DNA of 58,434 nt from NCBI GenBank assembly GCA_020635195.1, contig JACKAG010000014.1:1-58434 (forward strand). The letters are read 5' to 3'. Below are positions 51,310 through 58,434 of the stretch, piece by piece. This DNA comes from Deltaproteobacteria bacterium (GTDB lineage: Bacteria > Bdellovibrionota_B > Oligoflexia > Oligoflexales > Bog-1112). Numbering within the stretch: the stretch's first letter is position 1; each line of letters begins with the position of its first letter. Made by a program: the position numbers and the translations under genes. The notes under the pieces are model-generated. The model saw nothing but the letters and a program-made list of their open reading frames with translations. It had not been told where the DNA came from and did no database searches.

Positions 51310-53169
51310 TTACAAATAAGAATCATTTTCAATGGCTTTTAGCGCTATTTTTGTTGCTTTTGGTATAAGATGTTCCTGCTTGCTAGCATTTGGTGCATTG
51401 TGAGTAACGAAAACAGTAACAACGACGGCAGAGCCATCAGGTCTAAAAACTATTCCCACATCGTTAGTTGTTCCATAAGCGCATGTACCAGTCTTATCGC
51501 CAACTTTCCAATTGGAAGGTACCCCTGCTTGGATCCTGTTCATGCCCGTATTGTTTTCTAAAAGCCAACTTATGAGCTGATTTCTCTTTGTTTCATCCAG
51601 AGTCTCTCCAAAGGAAATCTCACTGAGTAGCGAAGTCATGGCCCTGGGAGTCGAGGTATCTCGCTTATCTCCAGGTATCGCAGTATTTAGGTCAGGTTCC
51701 ATGCGATCTAGCCTAAATACATGATCACCAAGAGAGCGAGCGAACTTATTGACGGCTTCAATGCCTCCTAGTCTTTTAATCAAAAGATTGGTTGCAGCAT
51801 TATCACTAAAATGTGTTGCTCTACAGAGAGATTTTACTGACATACCTGTCGATAGGCTCTCAGCAGTAAAAGGAGAGTAACTGACAAGGTCTGATTTCTT
51901 ATATTTGACGACCTCATCCAAAGATTTGCTACTTTCATTTGCCAAGGTTGCTGCTGAAACAAGAAATTTGAATGAACTGCAAAATGGAAATCGTTCATCT
52001 GACCTGTGTTCAAAGGTCTTACCACTTTTTTTTTCAAAAGCATAAACGCCAATTCTACTTTTATACTGTGATTCCAGCTTAAAGATTTTAGAATGAATTT
52101 CTCCATGAGAGGGCTTATGAATCTGTTTGTTTAACCAATCAAAGGATTTTTTAACTATATCTGGGCGCTTCCTGATGTAGTGATCCATATCATCGATTCT
52201 GAAATAAGTTATATCCATTCCAGCTTTTTTAGCCTTGTCAACAAATGCATCTGTTGAATGAATGATGGAGTCTTTGGCTCCTGCTACAACGAGAAAAGGA
52301 GTTTTTATTGATTGATACGAAGGGTTGTCAAACTTCATAGCATCAGCATGGTATTTATGACTCATACCAAGAAAAGACTTCTCAGTACTTGGATCATTTA
52401 GAGCATTGGTCATTGCTTGATCAAACTCTGTTCTTGTCGATGGTAGATAGAAATCAATGGAAAAAGGAGCCCATTTTGGAAGCATTCCTCTGAGGTATAC
52501 ATACCAAGGAATATCTTGGCGCATTTGCTCCAGAAAAGCCCATAGTTCGTCAGGCCAAGACCAATCTCCAGCTCCTGACCAATTGACTGTCGCAATTGTT
52601 CGACTCTGGAATTCAGATGTCAATTTTGTTACCAGAGGACCACCTTCTGAAACTCCTACAAATATTATTTTTCCATTCCATCCTCTTGGTGGATTCTGAA
52701 TAATTTCTTTGATAACAGTACGATGATCGATAAACCGTTCAGTTCTTGTATAGTTTTGCCAAAACTCTGCTAAATCAACTCGTTCTCCATCAACCCCTTG
52801 CTGTTCAACCGTAAGAACACCTGCACCAATATCTAGAAATTCCTTTAGAAAAAATCTATGAACATGAATAACGCTAGAGACATCTTCTTTTGAAGATGAA
52901 CCGGTAAGAAAGAAAGCGATTGGATAATCGTCTTTCTTAGGTTTGCTCAGATAGTAGACAATATCAGACTCTTCATCACTTGGCCTGGGAGTTGTAAACC
53001 TTGACTTTGCAGGAATCTGGTATTTTGGCACCCCTTCAGATCTTTCCTGATCAGTGAATTTGTATGGAGTAATCTCGTCATGAGCAGCGATTGAACCTCC
53101 CAAAAGAATTGAAGAGAGTTGGGTTAGATATATTGTAAATATTAGGTTTTTGATCTTAAAAAGGTACAT
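51310..53169 (-). CDS. Alpha/beta-hydrolase fused to a class A beta-lactamase, secreted
   Basis: 619 aa with a signal peptide (about 1-29). Residues 60-350 form an alpha/beta-hydrolase with nucleophile Ser174 in GVSEGG, Asp300 in VVAGAKDS and His330 in DDMDHYIR. Residues 365-619 form a complete class A beta-lactamase: S398-x-x-K401 (SSFK), SDN 455-457, E491 in MEPDLNTAIPGDKRDTSTP, and KTG 559-561. All catalytic residues are present in both halves. The beta-lactamase would hydrolyse beta-lactams in the periplasm; the hydrolase substrate is unknown. It sits just beyond tRNA-Pro beside an LD-carboxypeptidase. I do not know a described enzyme with this exact fusion. Confidence 0.88.
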   Translation of the reverse strand: MYLFKIKNLIFTIYLTQLSSILLGGSIAAHDEITPYKFTDQERSEGVPKYQIPAKSRFTTPRPSDEESDIVYYLSKPKKDDYPIAFFLTGSSSKEDVSSVIHVHRFFLKEFLDIGAGVLTVEQQGVDGERVDLAEFWQNYTRTERFIDHRTVIKEIIQNPPRGWNGKIIFVGVSEGGPLVTKLTSEFQSRTIATVNWSGAGDWSWPDELWAFLEQMRQDIPWYVYLRGMLPKWAPFSIDFYLPSTRTEFDQAMTNALNDPSTEKSFLGMSHKYHADAMKFDNPSYQSIKTPFLVVAGAKDSIIHSTDAFVDKAKKAGMDITYFRIDDMDHYIRKRPDIVKKSFDWLNKQIHKPSHGEIHSKIFKLESQYKSRIGVYAFEKKSGKTFEHRSDERFPFCSSFKFLVSAATLANESSKSLDEVVKYKKSDLVSYSPFTAESLSTGMSVKSLCRATHFSDNAATNLLIKRLGGIEAVNKFARSLGDHVFRLDRMEPDLNTAIPGDKRDTSTPRAMTSLLSEISFGETLDETKRNQLISWLLENNTGMNRIQAGVPSNWKVGDKTGTCAYGTTNDVGIVFRPDGSAVVVTVFVTHNAPNASKQEHLIPKATKIALKAIENDSYL

Positions 53170-53296
53170 ACTTTTCTTCTTTCTATATTACAGTTCCTGG
53201 TAGCCGGAATCTCATTCAATACCTGTCAGTAGATTACATTTGCTACAAACCTGAAAAATTTTTAAAAATATTCAGATTAATGTGAATAAGATTAAG

Positions 53297-54223
53297 TCAT
53301 TCACTGCAAACAGACATCCTCCACTTAGAAGAACTTCGCGATAATTTGCACATTCCGCCGTTTGGAATGGCGACATTCCTTTCCCCATGACCTATTTGTG
53401 AAGTCCTAAATACCGGTGTTTTGACTCTGCAGGCAAAATCAAAAAGGGCTTTCTCAAGTAAGCATAATTCAGTGCCATACTCAGCTGGAATGGTAAATGT
53501 TCCCAACACAATAGTTTCAAGTTGGTTCAGAAGTCCCGCCTGATGAAGATGATCAAGCTTTTCCACGATTTGATATGGACGAAGCCCCACATCTTCTAAA
53601 AACAAAACTCGATTAGAAGATTTAGGCTGCCAAAATGTACCAATACTTGCTTGAACTAAGCTCAGGTTTCCACCAATGATGTTTGAAGTATTGGGATTAT
53701 AGTGAGATACGTCATTGATTGGGTTCAAATCGTCCAGATTGATCTGATCAGATGATCCGAACAGTAGATCTTTCAAGCAATCAATTGATGTGGAGTCTAC
53801 TGATTTACTCGCAATCTGAGATAAATTTGGACCATGAATTGGTTTCCATCCCCATTTTTCAGCGAGGAAAAGCTCTAAGCATGTAGCATCACTGAAGCCA
53901 ATAAATACTTTTGGATAATCTGGGCATGCTTGAGTTGAAAGACTGTTCAGTAGTCGCGAAGCTCCTGATCCTCCGCGAACACACCAAATTGCCTTTGAGT
54001 CTTTTGCTTCAATTGCGTTCCAGAGTTCTTCAAACCGTTCTTGATCTGAACCTGAGTACAATCCATCTGGGTTCCAATAATTTCTTCGAAGTCTTGGCAC
54101 TAATCCCCAGTCTTGTAGTTTGGCTTTTGATTTTTCCATATCGTCGACACTTAGTCCTGATGATGGAACTATCAACTCAACGATGTCGCCATTTTTTAAT
54201 GGAGCACATGTGGGCGGCTTCAT
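53297..54223 (-). CDS. LD-carboxypeptidase, S66 family (LdcA/MccF-like)
   Basis: 308 aa. S66 serine peptidases trim D-alanine from muropeptide tetrapeptides or inactivate microcin C-like antibiotics. Visible blocks are ELIVPSSGLS, WCVRGGSGASRLL, GFSDAT with nucleophile Ser111, the Glu-containing VLFLEDVGLRPYQIVEKL, and the catalytic His region GHGERNVAIPNG. There is no signal peptide, so it is cytoplasmic. The ATG overlaps the stop of a short upstream frame. Next to a beta-lactamase, a role in cell-wall recycling or antibiotic immunity is plausible. Confidence 0.9.
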   Translation of the reverse strand: MKPPTCAPLKNGDIVELIVPSSGLSVDDMEKSKAKLQDWGLVPRLRRNYWNPDGLYSGSDQERFEELWNAIEAKDSKAIWCVRGGSGASRLLNSLSTQACPDYPKVFIGFSDATCLELFLAEKWGWKPIHGPNLSQIASKSVDSTSIDCLKDLLFGSSDQINLDDLNPINDVSHYNPNTSNIIGGNLSLVQASIGTFWQPKSSNRVLFLEDVGLRPYQIVEKLDHLHQAGLLNQLETIVLGTFTIPAEYGTELCLLEKALFDFACRVKTPVFRTSQIGHGERNVAIPNGGMCKLSRSSSKWRMSVCSE

Positions 54224-54392
54224 ATTACGTTCCCTCGAAAAAGAAAGCTAAAAAGCACATTCGCAATGTCTAGGTGCTTACCTGGAATTTCACCATGATC
54301 TTTAAGCGACCATGAGGAAGAAACTAAAGTATAGATGAGCGACCAAGCCCCAATTTCTCTGTGATTATTAAAAGGAAGTTGCTGTTCTGGTA
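54220..54392 (-). pseudogene. Truncated unknown ORF cut by the IS630 element
   Basis: A frame ending EIPGKHLDIANVLFSFLFRG reads back into the IS630 inverted repeat and has its TGA overlapping the LD-carboxypeptidase start. Joining the sequence across the element at the TA target keeps the frame open for about 17 more codons before a stop. I do not recognise the protein. It is probably the 3' end of a gene once co-translated with the peptidase. Confidence 0.4.
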
Positions 54393-55597
54393 CCACGGCA
54401 AATAAGTTTTTCCCGATGTTAAGTGTAACCAAAACTCAATCTTGCTTTTGATCGAGTAAATCTCCATTGAATTTTAGTACCCTTTTTATTGATTCTTGCA
54501 TTCCATGAATTGGTTATTCTATTTAAATTATCGATGTTTTTGACTCTTCCATCACCAAGACACTGACGCGAGTACATTCCGATTGCAATCTCTGCTTGGT
54601 TTAACCAGCTTGCATGCTTTGGCGTATAGTGTACTTCAAATTCCTTCCAAAGTCTTTCCCCGTCTGCTTTTCCTAAGAATTCATGAAGAGAATTCTCACT
54701 ATGAGTTGACAGATTATCCATCACAAGGATAATTTTTTTTGCTCCTTCATATTGGCGGTAAATATCTGATAAAAATGAGCCAAATTCCCATCCGTCGCGG
54801 GTTTCAGTGACTTTGTTTAAGTAGACACCCGCCTTTGGCTCAACCCCACAAAAAACATTTGCACTGCCGTTGCGTTCATATTCATAATCGATTTTTGTGG
54901 GCTTGCCTGGCTCGGCGGGATGGCGATCTCTTGAATCGGCGAATAAAGCCACAGGCTTTTCATCTACGCATATTACTGGCTGTTCAGGGTCATAAGGCCT
55001 TTCATATACCTCCAGAACATCCTCCATACGTTCGATGTACTCATCAGTTAATTGTTCTATGCTCCACATTTTTTCTCGCCAGGGTTTTAAATCATGATCG
55101 TGCAAAATCAAACGAACAGTTTCCCTGCTGACTGACTTACCATCCAGAATATTTTGGTTTTTTATCTCCTCAAGAATGAGATCTAAGGTCCAGCGGTAGG
55201 CGCCAGAAGGCGGGTTGGCACAGACCATGGCAATGATTCTGGATCGTTCCCGATCATCGATATCAATCGGTCTTCCTGATCGATTGTCGTCAAAAAGCGC
55301 TGCATCTAGGCCATGTTCCATGAAATGGAGGGCTGTATTACGGATAGTTTTTGGATCAACATGGAGCACCTGAGAGATCAGGGAGGTTTGCATTTCAGCA
55401 TGAAGACAGCTCAGGATATTGCATCTGCGAATGACCCTAGGCTCTTCATATTTAAGCAATTCTTGGATTTTTTTCAGGTGGGTATGGTGGAGGTTAATTT
55501 CTATTTGCTTCATGACTGCACCTAATCTCTCAGCATTGTCTTGAGACTATGGCTCATTCAGCTATATTTCGCATCGGGAAAAACTTATTTGCTGTGG
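54393..55597 (-). mobile_element. IS630-family insertion sequence, 1205 bp
   Basis: Inverted repeats of 26 bp starting CCACGGCAAATAAG (left) and CCACAGCAAATAAG (right, reverse strand) differ at one base. Both ends are flanked by TA (54391-54392 and 55598-55599), the target duplication of IS630. It encodes one intact transposase. It inserted a few bases outside a Tn3-type end. Confidence 0.93.
54419..55513 (-). CDS. IS630-family transposase
   Basis: 364 aa. An N-terminal helix-turn-helix region (CNILSCLHAEMQTSLISQVL, then HVDPKTIRNTALHFMEHG) recognises the ends. The DDE catalytic core has Asp in VICVDEKPVALFA, Asp in ILVMDNLSTHSE and Glu in ASWLNQAEIAIG. No frameshift is present. The stop lies at the inner edge of the left inverted repeat. 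Confidence 0.94.
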   Translation of the reverse strand: MKQIEINLHHTHLKKIQELLKYEEPRVIRRCNILSCLHAEMQTSLISQVLHVDPKTIRNTALHFMEHGLDAALFDDNRSGRPIDIDDRERSRIIAMVCANPPSGAYRWTLDLILEEIKNQNILDGKSVSRETVRLILHDHDLKPWREKMWSIEQLTDEYIERMEDVLEVYERPYDPEQPVICVDEKPVALFADSRDRHPAEPGKPTKIDYEYERNGSANVFCGVEPKAGVYLNKVTETRDGWEFGSFLSDIYRQYEGAKKIILVMDNLSTHSENSLHEFLGKADGERLWKEFEVHYTPKHASWLNQAEIAIGMYSRQCLGDGRVKNIDNLNRITNSWNARINKKGTKIQWRFTRSKARLSFGYT

Positions 55598-55605
55598 TAC
55601 TAGAT

Positions 55606-55643
55606 CGGGACATAACAGAATTCGGAAAAAATAGTACGCTAAG
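55606..55643. repeat. Tn3-family terminal inverted repeat
   Basis: A 38-base sequence starting CGGGACATAACAG and ending in TACGCTAAG, the usual inner end of Tn3-family repeats. It overlaps the stop of the tnpA remnant, the typical position. The first base is C rather than G. The matching other end was not found in the window. Confidence 0.72.
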
Positions 55644-55857
55644 CCTTCCTATTGTGTTGTAATGACCGAAATTTTCCCCGTTCGACCTTCTCGCTTTGTG
55701 GCCATACATAGTCGCCAGTTAAATTGATGTGCTCCCATCCAAGTGGAGACAAGTACTGGAGAAGAGCCTCGTCTATATCTTGGCCGGATTCACGCAATGT
55801 TTGGATGGCTTGCTCTAGATAAACCGTATTCCAGAGCACGATTGTAGGTAATCACTC
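55639..55857 (-). pseudogene. Tn3-family transposase (TnpA) C-terminal remnant
   Basis: Codes for IVLWNTVYLEQAIQTLRESG, then LSPLGWEHINLTGDYVWP, the conserved C-terminus of Tn3 TnpA. An upstream stop ends the frame near 55857, so only about 70 of the roughly 1000 residues remain. Confidence 0.9.
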
Positions 55858-55929
55858 CATTCCGGCACTAATCAGCCCAAAGCCAGACGGATGGCGTTTG
55901 CCCTAAATCTCCAGCTTATGATGAGATGA

Positions 55930-56078
55930 TTAAATTCCCATGGATTCTTTGAGCTGAAAGGAATCTCCCTCAATCTTTAAAACTTCAGCATGATGTGTCA
56001 GACGGTCAATCATCGTGGTGAGGCAGGATGCTGACGGAAATATCGTGTTCCAGTCCTTGAAGGGGTAGTTCCCTCATA
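55930..56078 (-). pseudogene. IS21-family IstB C-terminal remnant
   Basis: The minus strand reads FKDWNTIFPSASCLTTMIDR, then LTHHAEVLKIEGDSFQLKES, ending with TAA at 55930. This matches the C-terminus of IstB, the ATP-binding helper of IS21 elements. The frame closes upstream near 56078, where the inverted-repeat element begins. Confidence 0.78.
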
Positions 56079-56290
56079 GCTACAAAAAGTGCCAAACTTT
56101 GATTTCGTTTGGAGTGTACTTATGTCGAACATCGATTTTCCAGTAAAAAGTGTTCGTTTAGAGTTCAAAAATGGCTTTATGTACATTTTCGTTTAGGCTC
56201 TTAGAGGACAAATGGGCGCTCGCTAAACAAACGAAAATTCAAGTGGTTGAGAGAATATGGCACTTATTTCAGTTATGATGGCACTACCCC
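56062..56290. repeat. Small inverted-repeat element (MITE-like), about 229 bp
   Basis: Begins GGGGTAGTTCCCTCATAGCT and ends, on the reverse strand, GGGGTAGTGCCATCATAACT; similarity continues to AAGTGCCA, about 33 bases with some mismatches. There is no ORF inside. A target duplication was not evident. It could be a non-autonomous transposon or two ends of a deleted larger element. Confidence 0.6.
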
Positions 56291-56418
56291 ATAAAAGTTG
56301 GGGTTCATATTTAAGCTACTGAAATTTAATCAAGTTCACAACTCTACGGATAAACTTTACTTATATGTATAAGATATGTATACTAATGCTTTAAATTAAC
56401 CGATAATGCATATGTGAT

Positions 56419-56670
56419 ATGCAGCGGAAGGTACAGGTGCCTCTTGTCTTCAGAATCGGAAACGCAAAAATCTATATCAATGCTTCCGACCACCTCCCCA
56501 TGCACGTTCACATTCGTTACAAAAATGGTGAAAAAGAAGCGCCGATCACAACAGACGGAATACTTCTCTCAAATACAGGATGGTCCGGACAGGATATCAG
56601 GCGCTTTATTGCTTTTATTACACAGCAAAGAGAATATCTGGAAGGAGTCTGGAATGAATACCAGAAATAA
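56419..56670 (+). CDS. DUF4160-family small protein
   Basis: 83 aa. VPLVFRIGNAKIYINASDHL, then PMHVHIRYKNGEKEAPI, fits the DUF4160 pattern (a metal- or nucleotide-like fold with H-x-H). DUF4160 genes are usually paired with DUF2442 genes and have been suggested as toxin-antitoxin-like modules. Here the partner is a ribbon-helix-helix type protein whose start overlaps this stop by 17 bases. No strong ribosome binding site precedes ATG 56419, so the start is uncertain. Confidence 0.75.
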   Translation: MQRKVQVPLVFRIGNAKIYINASDHLPMHVHIRYKNGEKEAPITTDGILLSNTGWSGQDIRRFIAFITQQREYLEGVWNEYQK

Positions 56671-57064
56671 AAAAAAGCACGAAGTTATTGACGGTATCCG
56701 GGTTGATGTCAGCATGCCCGAAGAGCAGAAAAAAATACTGAGAAACAAGGATTCAAAAAGTGTCATGCATGACAAAGATTTTGAACCTCAGAACGTAAAA
56801 CAACGGGTTTCGATCATGCTGGACAGTGATATCATTACAGCAGCCCGGAATCAGGCACAGAGTCGGGGGACACGTTACCAGACCCTGATTAATGAAGTGC
56901 TCCGTCAGATCCTTATAGACGGAAATTCCGCTAATAAAGAAGTTCTGGAGCTGGCAAGGTCCATTACCGACGGTATCGCAGCACTGGCGGAAAGCCGTTC
57001 TGTAGAGGGGCGTCTTAACCGTATTGAAGAAAAGCTCGACAATCTTTCCGTTAAAGTCAGTTAA
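56654..57064 (+). CDS. BrnA/CopG-like ribbon-helix-helix putative antitoxin
   Basis: 136 aa. The central part VKQRVSIMLDSDIITAARNQ, then AQSRGTRYQTLINEVLRQIL, resembles the ribbon-helix-helix of BrnA-type antitoxins, including the YQTLIN block. A charged C-terminal helix (VEGRLNRIEEKLDNLSVKVS) may oligomerise. ATG 56654 has AGGAG seven bases upstream and overlaps the DUF4160 gene. It likely binds DNA and represses its own operon. Confidence 0.75.
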   Translation: MNTRNKKKHEVIDGIRVDVSMPEEQKKILRNKDSKSVMHDKDFEPQNVKQRVSIMLDSDIITAARNQAQSRGTRYQTLINEVLRQILIDGNSANKEVLELARSITDGIAALAESRSVEGRLNRIEEKLDNLSVKVS

Positions 57065-57196
57065 AACTGTGTATTTTATGCTCCAATCTCCATAAATCTA
57101 CACATTTTTAGGTTTTAGGTCGCTTATTCAGGCCTGCATAACCTTATGAAAAGTTGGGATTCATCTCTGAAATGAAGAAAATGCATAATTTAGCAT

Positions 57197-57220
57197 TGCT
57201 ATATTGTGCAATATATAGCA
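57197..57220. promoter_or_regulatory. Palindrome upstream of the toxin-antitoxin remnant, possible operator
   Basis: TGCTATAT and ATATAGCA form an 8-bp inverted repeat separated by eight bases, just ahead of the decayed toxin gene. XRE antitoxins commonly repress through such sites; binding here is inference. Confidence 0.5.
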
Positions 57221-57232
57221 TAATAAACCTCA

Positions 57233-57493
57233 TGGACAGACTTCTGGAAAGTCCTTGTTGACTGGGAACATATATCGGACAGACATCCCGATATACAACA
57301 GGAGCTGATCATTCAGGCAGTGTCCCAGCTGAATGGCAGGCACTTTTCAGCAGAAGCAAGGAAAAACACTTACCAGTACTTTGCTTCGATACTGCATATT
57401 AAAAGCAAAAAATAGAGGCTGATCTGGCTTCTGGAAGATGGCGCAGATTATCTTGGTGTCGTTAATCTTTACAGAGATGACAGGAAAAAATGA
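57233..57493 (+). pseudogene. Decayed small toxin gene upstream of an XRE antitoxin
   Basis: The frame reads WTDFWKVLVDWEHISDRHPD, later LHIKSKK, then an in-frame TAG at 57413-57415, then RLIWLLEDGADYLGVVNLYR, ending TGA. The last block resembles the C-terminus of small RelE/HigB-like toxins. There is no start codon in this frame; the nearby ATG 57232 is in another frame and stops quickly. The TGA overlaps the antitoxin ATG (ATGA). The family assignment is tentative. Confidence 0.6.
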
Positions 57494-57801
57494 TGGCCTT
57501 TCCCCCGAAAGAAGAACTGGATGAGATCAGGGATATTTTGTCACGTACGGAACCTGATCTTATCCACGACAGGAATAAACTGAGTAAAACAGATCAGCTG
57601 AAATATGATCTCTGCGAGGCACTTATAAAGTATCTGAACCGTGAAAAGATTTCGCAGAGGGAATTAGCCAGAATTCTCGGCATTGATCCTGCAAGAATCA
57701 GTGAGATCACGAAATATAAGTTTCAGCAGATGAGTGTCGATCGGTTAATCAGCTATGTGGAAAAAGTGGAACCGTCTCTTAGAATATCAATAGCCAGCTG
57801 A
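57490..57801 (+). CDS. XRE-family antitoxin (HigA-like)
   Basis: 103 aa. A helix-turn-helix of Cro/CI type occupies about 50-95 (KISQRELARILGIDPARISE, then ITKYKFQQMSVDRLISYVEK). The N-terminal half is charged and may contact the toxin. AGGA lies just upstream of two adjacent ATGs (57490, 57493). The upstream toxin gene is broken, so this is an orphan antitoxin or a solitary regulator. Confidence 0.84.
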   Translation: MMAFPPKEELDEIRDILSRTEPDLIHDRNKLSKTDQLKYDLCEALIKYLNREKISQRELARILGIDPARISEITKYKFQQMSVDRLISYVEKVEPSLRISIAS

Positions 57802-57879
57802 CAGAAAGGTTAGTTTTCATCCGGTTTTTTAGATTAGATTTTCCCATACTTCACACATAGAAAGAAAAGAGGCAATCAG

Positions 57880-58434
57880 ATGATAAATTTGTTAAAATAC
57901 CTGTTATTCGCAAGCATTTTGTCACCCCGACCTGCTTTATCTTCTGCTGTAAACGATGATTTTACCCACATAGAATTTTCGGACGACGAGGGTAACGAAT
58001 TGTTACCCATGGAAACATGGGTTCCCAATTTTTTCTCAGAAAATTATCTTTCTGACTACGCTAAACATCACCATGTATCGAGCCAAACCGGACCAGAACT
58101 TCTTGTTTCACCAGTTGTCGCTGTCGCAACCCAAACAGATGCAGATCATTTTACCCAAGTATCTCCTCTTCCTATCTCTATCGAGTTTGGAACCCAAACA
58201 GATGCAGACGCTGTATTAGCTACCGAGAAAACCTCGCTGGAATTGATTGCGGATAATATTGCAGGAAAAACCAGGGACATTTCCGATCCAGAGACTCTCA
58301 ACAGGCACTCATATGCACTGATTTTAACTATGTATGCGTTTAATGATGTCGCCAAGGAGGCCGTCTGTTCTGCCTCCTGGTATGCCGCCGAGAATGTCGC
58401 CGGGCCTGCCGCTAGGTCTGCTGCCAGGTCTGCT
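57880..58434 (+). CDS. Secreted TQT-motif paralog 4, 3' end outside window
   Basis: The first 185 codons of a fourth family member, on the opposite strand to the array at 18600-22167. It starts MINLLKYLLFASILSPRPAL, shares the 5' leader CACATAGAAAGAAAAGAGGC with the array copies, and has SQT (68-70), TQTD (84-87) and TQTD (105-108). The helix block SLELIADNIAGKTRDISDPE is conserved. The frame is open at the window edge inside an Ala-rich tetrapeptide run (AAEN VAGP AARS AARS). Function is unknown. Confidence 0.82.
   Translation, partial: MINLLKYLLFASILSPRPALSSAVNDDFTHIEFSDDEGNELLPMETWVPNFFSENYLSDYAKHHHVSSQTGPELLVSPVVAVATQTDADHFTQVSPLPISIEFGTQTDADAVLATEKTSLELIADNIAGKTRDISDPETLNRHSYALILTMYAFNDVAKEAVCSASWYAAENVAGPAARSAARSA

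Noticed and set aside
56291..57180. Similar AAAAGTTGGGGTTCAT-like sequences near 56294 and 57150 as repeat borders.
   Set aside because: The match is short and imperfect, with no target duplication or inverted partner.
57920..57932. GTCACCCCGACC matches the 3' end of tRNA-Pro over 12 bases, as an attachment site would.
   Set aside because: It lies within the signal-peptide codons of the fourth TQT paralog, and the other paralogs have nearly the same sequence there, so the match is explained by the gene family.

Overview
The window looks like a piece of a Gram-negative, proteobacterial chromosome, most probably gammaproteobacterial. Supporting signs are a SecB export chaperone, a lipoprotein MltD with two LysM domains, a tandem UspA protein, Sec signal peptides on many products, strong AGGAGG-type ribosome binding sites and a CCA-encoding tRNA-Pro. 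Secreted proteins of eukaryote-facing types (ankyrin repeats, an elicitor-type transglutaminase, TQT-motif proteins) suggest a host-associated lifestyle. That last point is inference, and I cannot name the species.

Layout. 1-5710: the end of a peptide ABC importer (two ATPases), an exported orphan protein, a PAS-LuxR regulator and a universal stress protein. 6061-9329: an elicitor-type transglutaminase and two related Cys-rich secreted proteins. 9376-16041: mltD, trpS, a cytochrome c-FTR1 iron permease fusion and a photolyase. 16083-18522: a DUF523/DUF1722 (YbgA-like) gene split by an insertion sequence, with a visible 5-bp target duplication. 18600-22167: three tandem paralogs of an unrecognised secreted protein; a fourth copy runs off the right edge at 57880. 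22462-23913: a phage-integrase-repeat protein and an SGNH hydrolase.

24051-28648 is a complete oleABCD operon for long-chain olefin synthesis on the minus strand. 28789-34762 holds an ankyrin protein and then bioB-bioF-bioD-bioA with overlapping genes, running into a ferritin-like putative di-iron protein and a cyclic-nucleotide-binding protein. 34781-50964 is a housekeeping stretch: secB, VKOR-DsbA fusion, YitT protein, tag, an exported FAD oxidoreductase, a Ski2-like helicase, a DUF3857/transglutaminase protein, ftsH, an FAD protein, folD, a CBS protein, Hsp20 and an MnmC-type methyltransferase.

From tRNA-Pro (51089) to the right edge the content is accessory: an alpha/beta-hydrolase fused to a class A beta-lactamase, an LD-carboxypeptidase, an intact IS630-family element beside a Tn3 end, remnants of Tn3 tnpA and IS21 istB, an inverted-repeat element, a DUF4160/ribbon-helix-helix gene pair, a decayed toxin with its XRE antitoxin, and the fourth TQT paralog.

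The strongest candidates for something undescribed are: (a) the TQT paralog family, with three xQT(D/E) motifs at fixed 12/16-residue spacing that resemble eukaryotic dynein light chain LC8 ligands, plus an Ala-rich tetrapeptide repeat of variable length; (b) the di-iron-type protein at the end of the biotin operon; (c) the hydrolase/beta-lactamase fusion next to an LD-carboxypeptidase.
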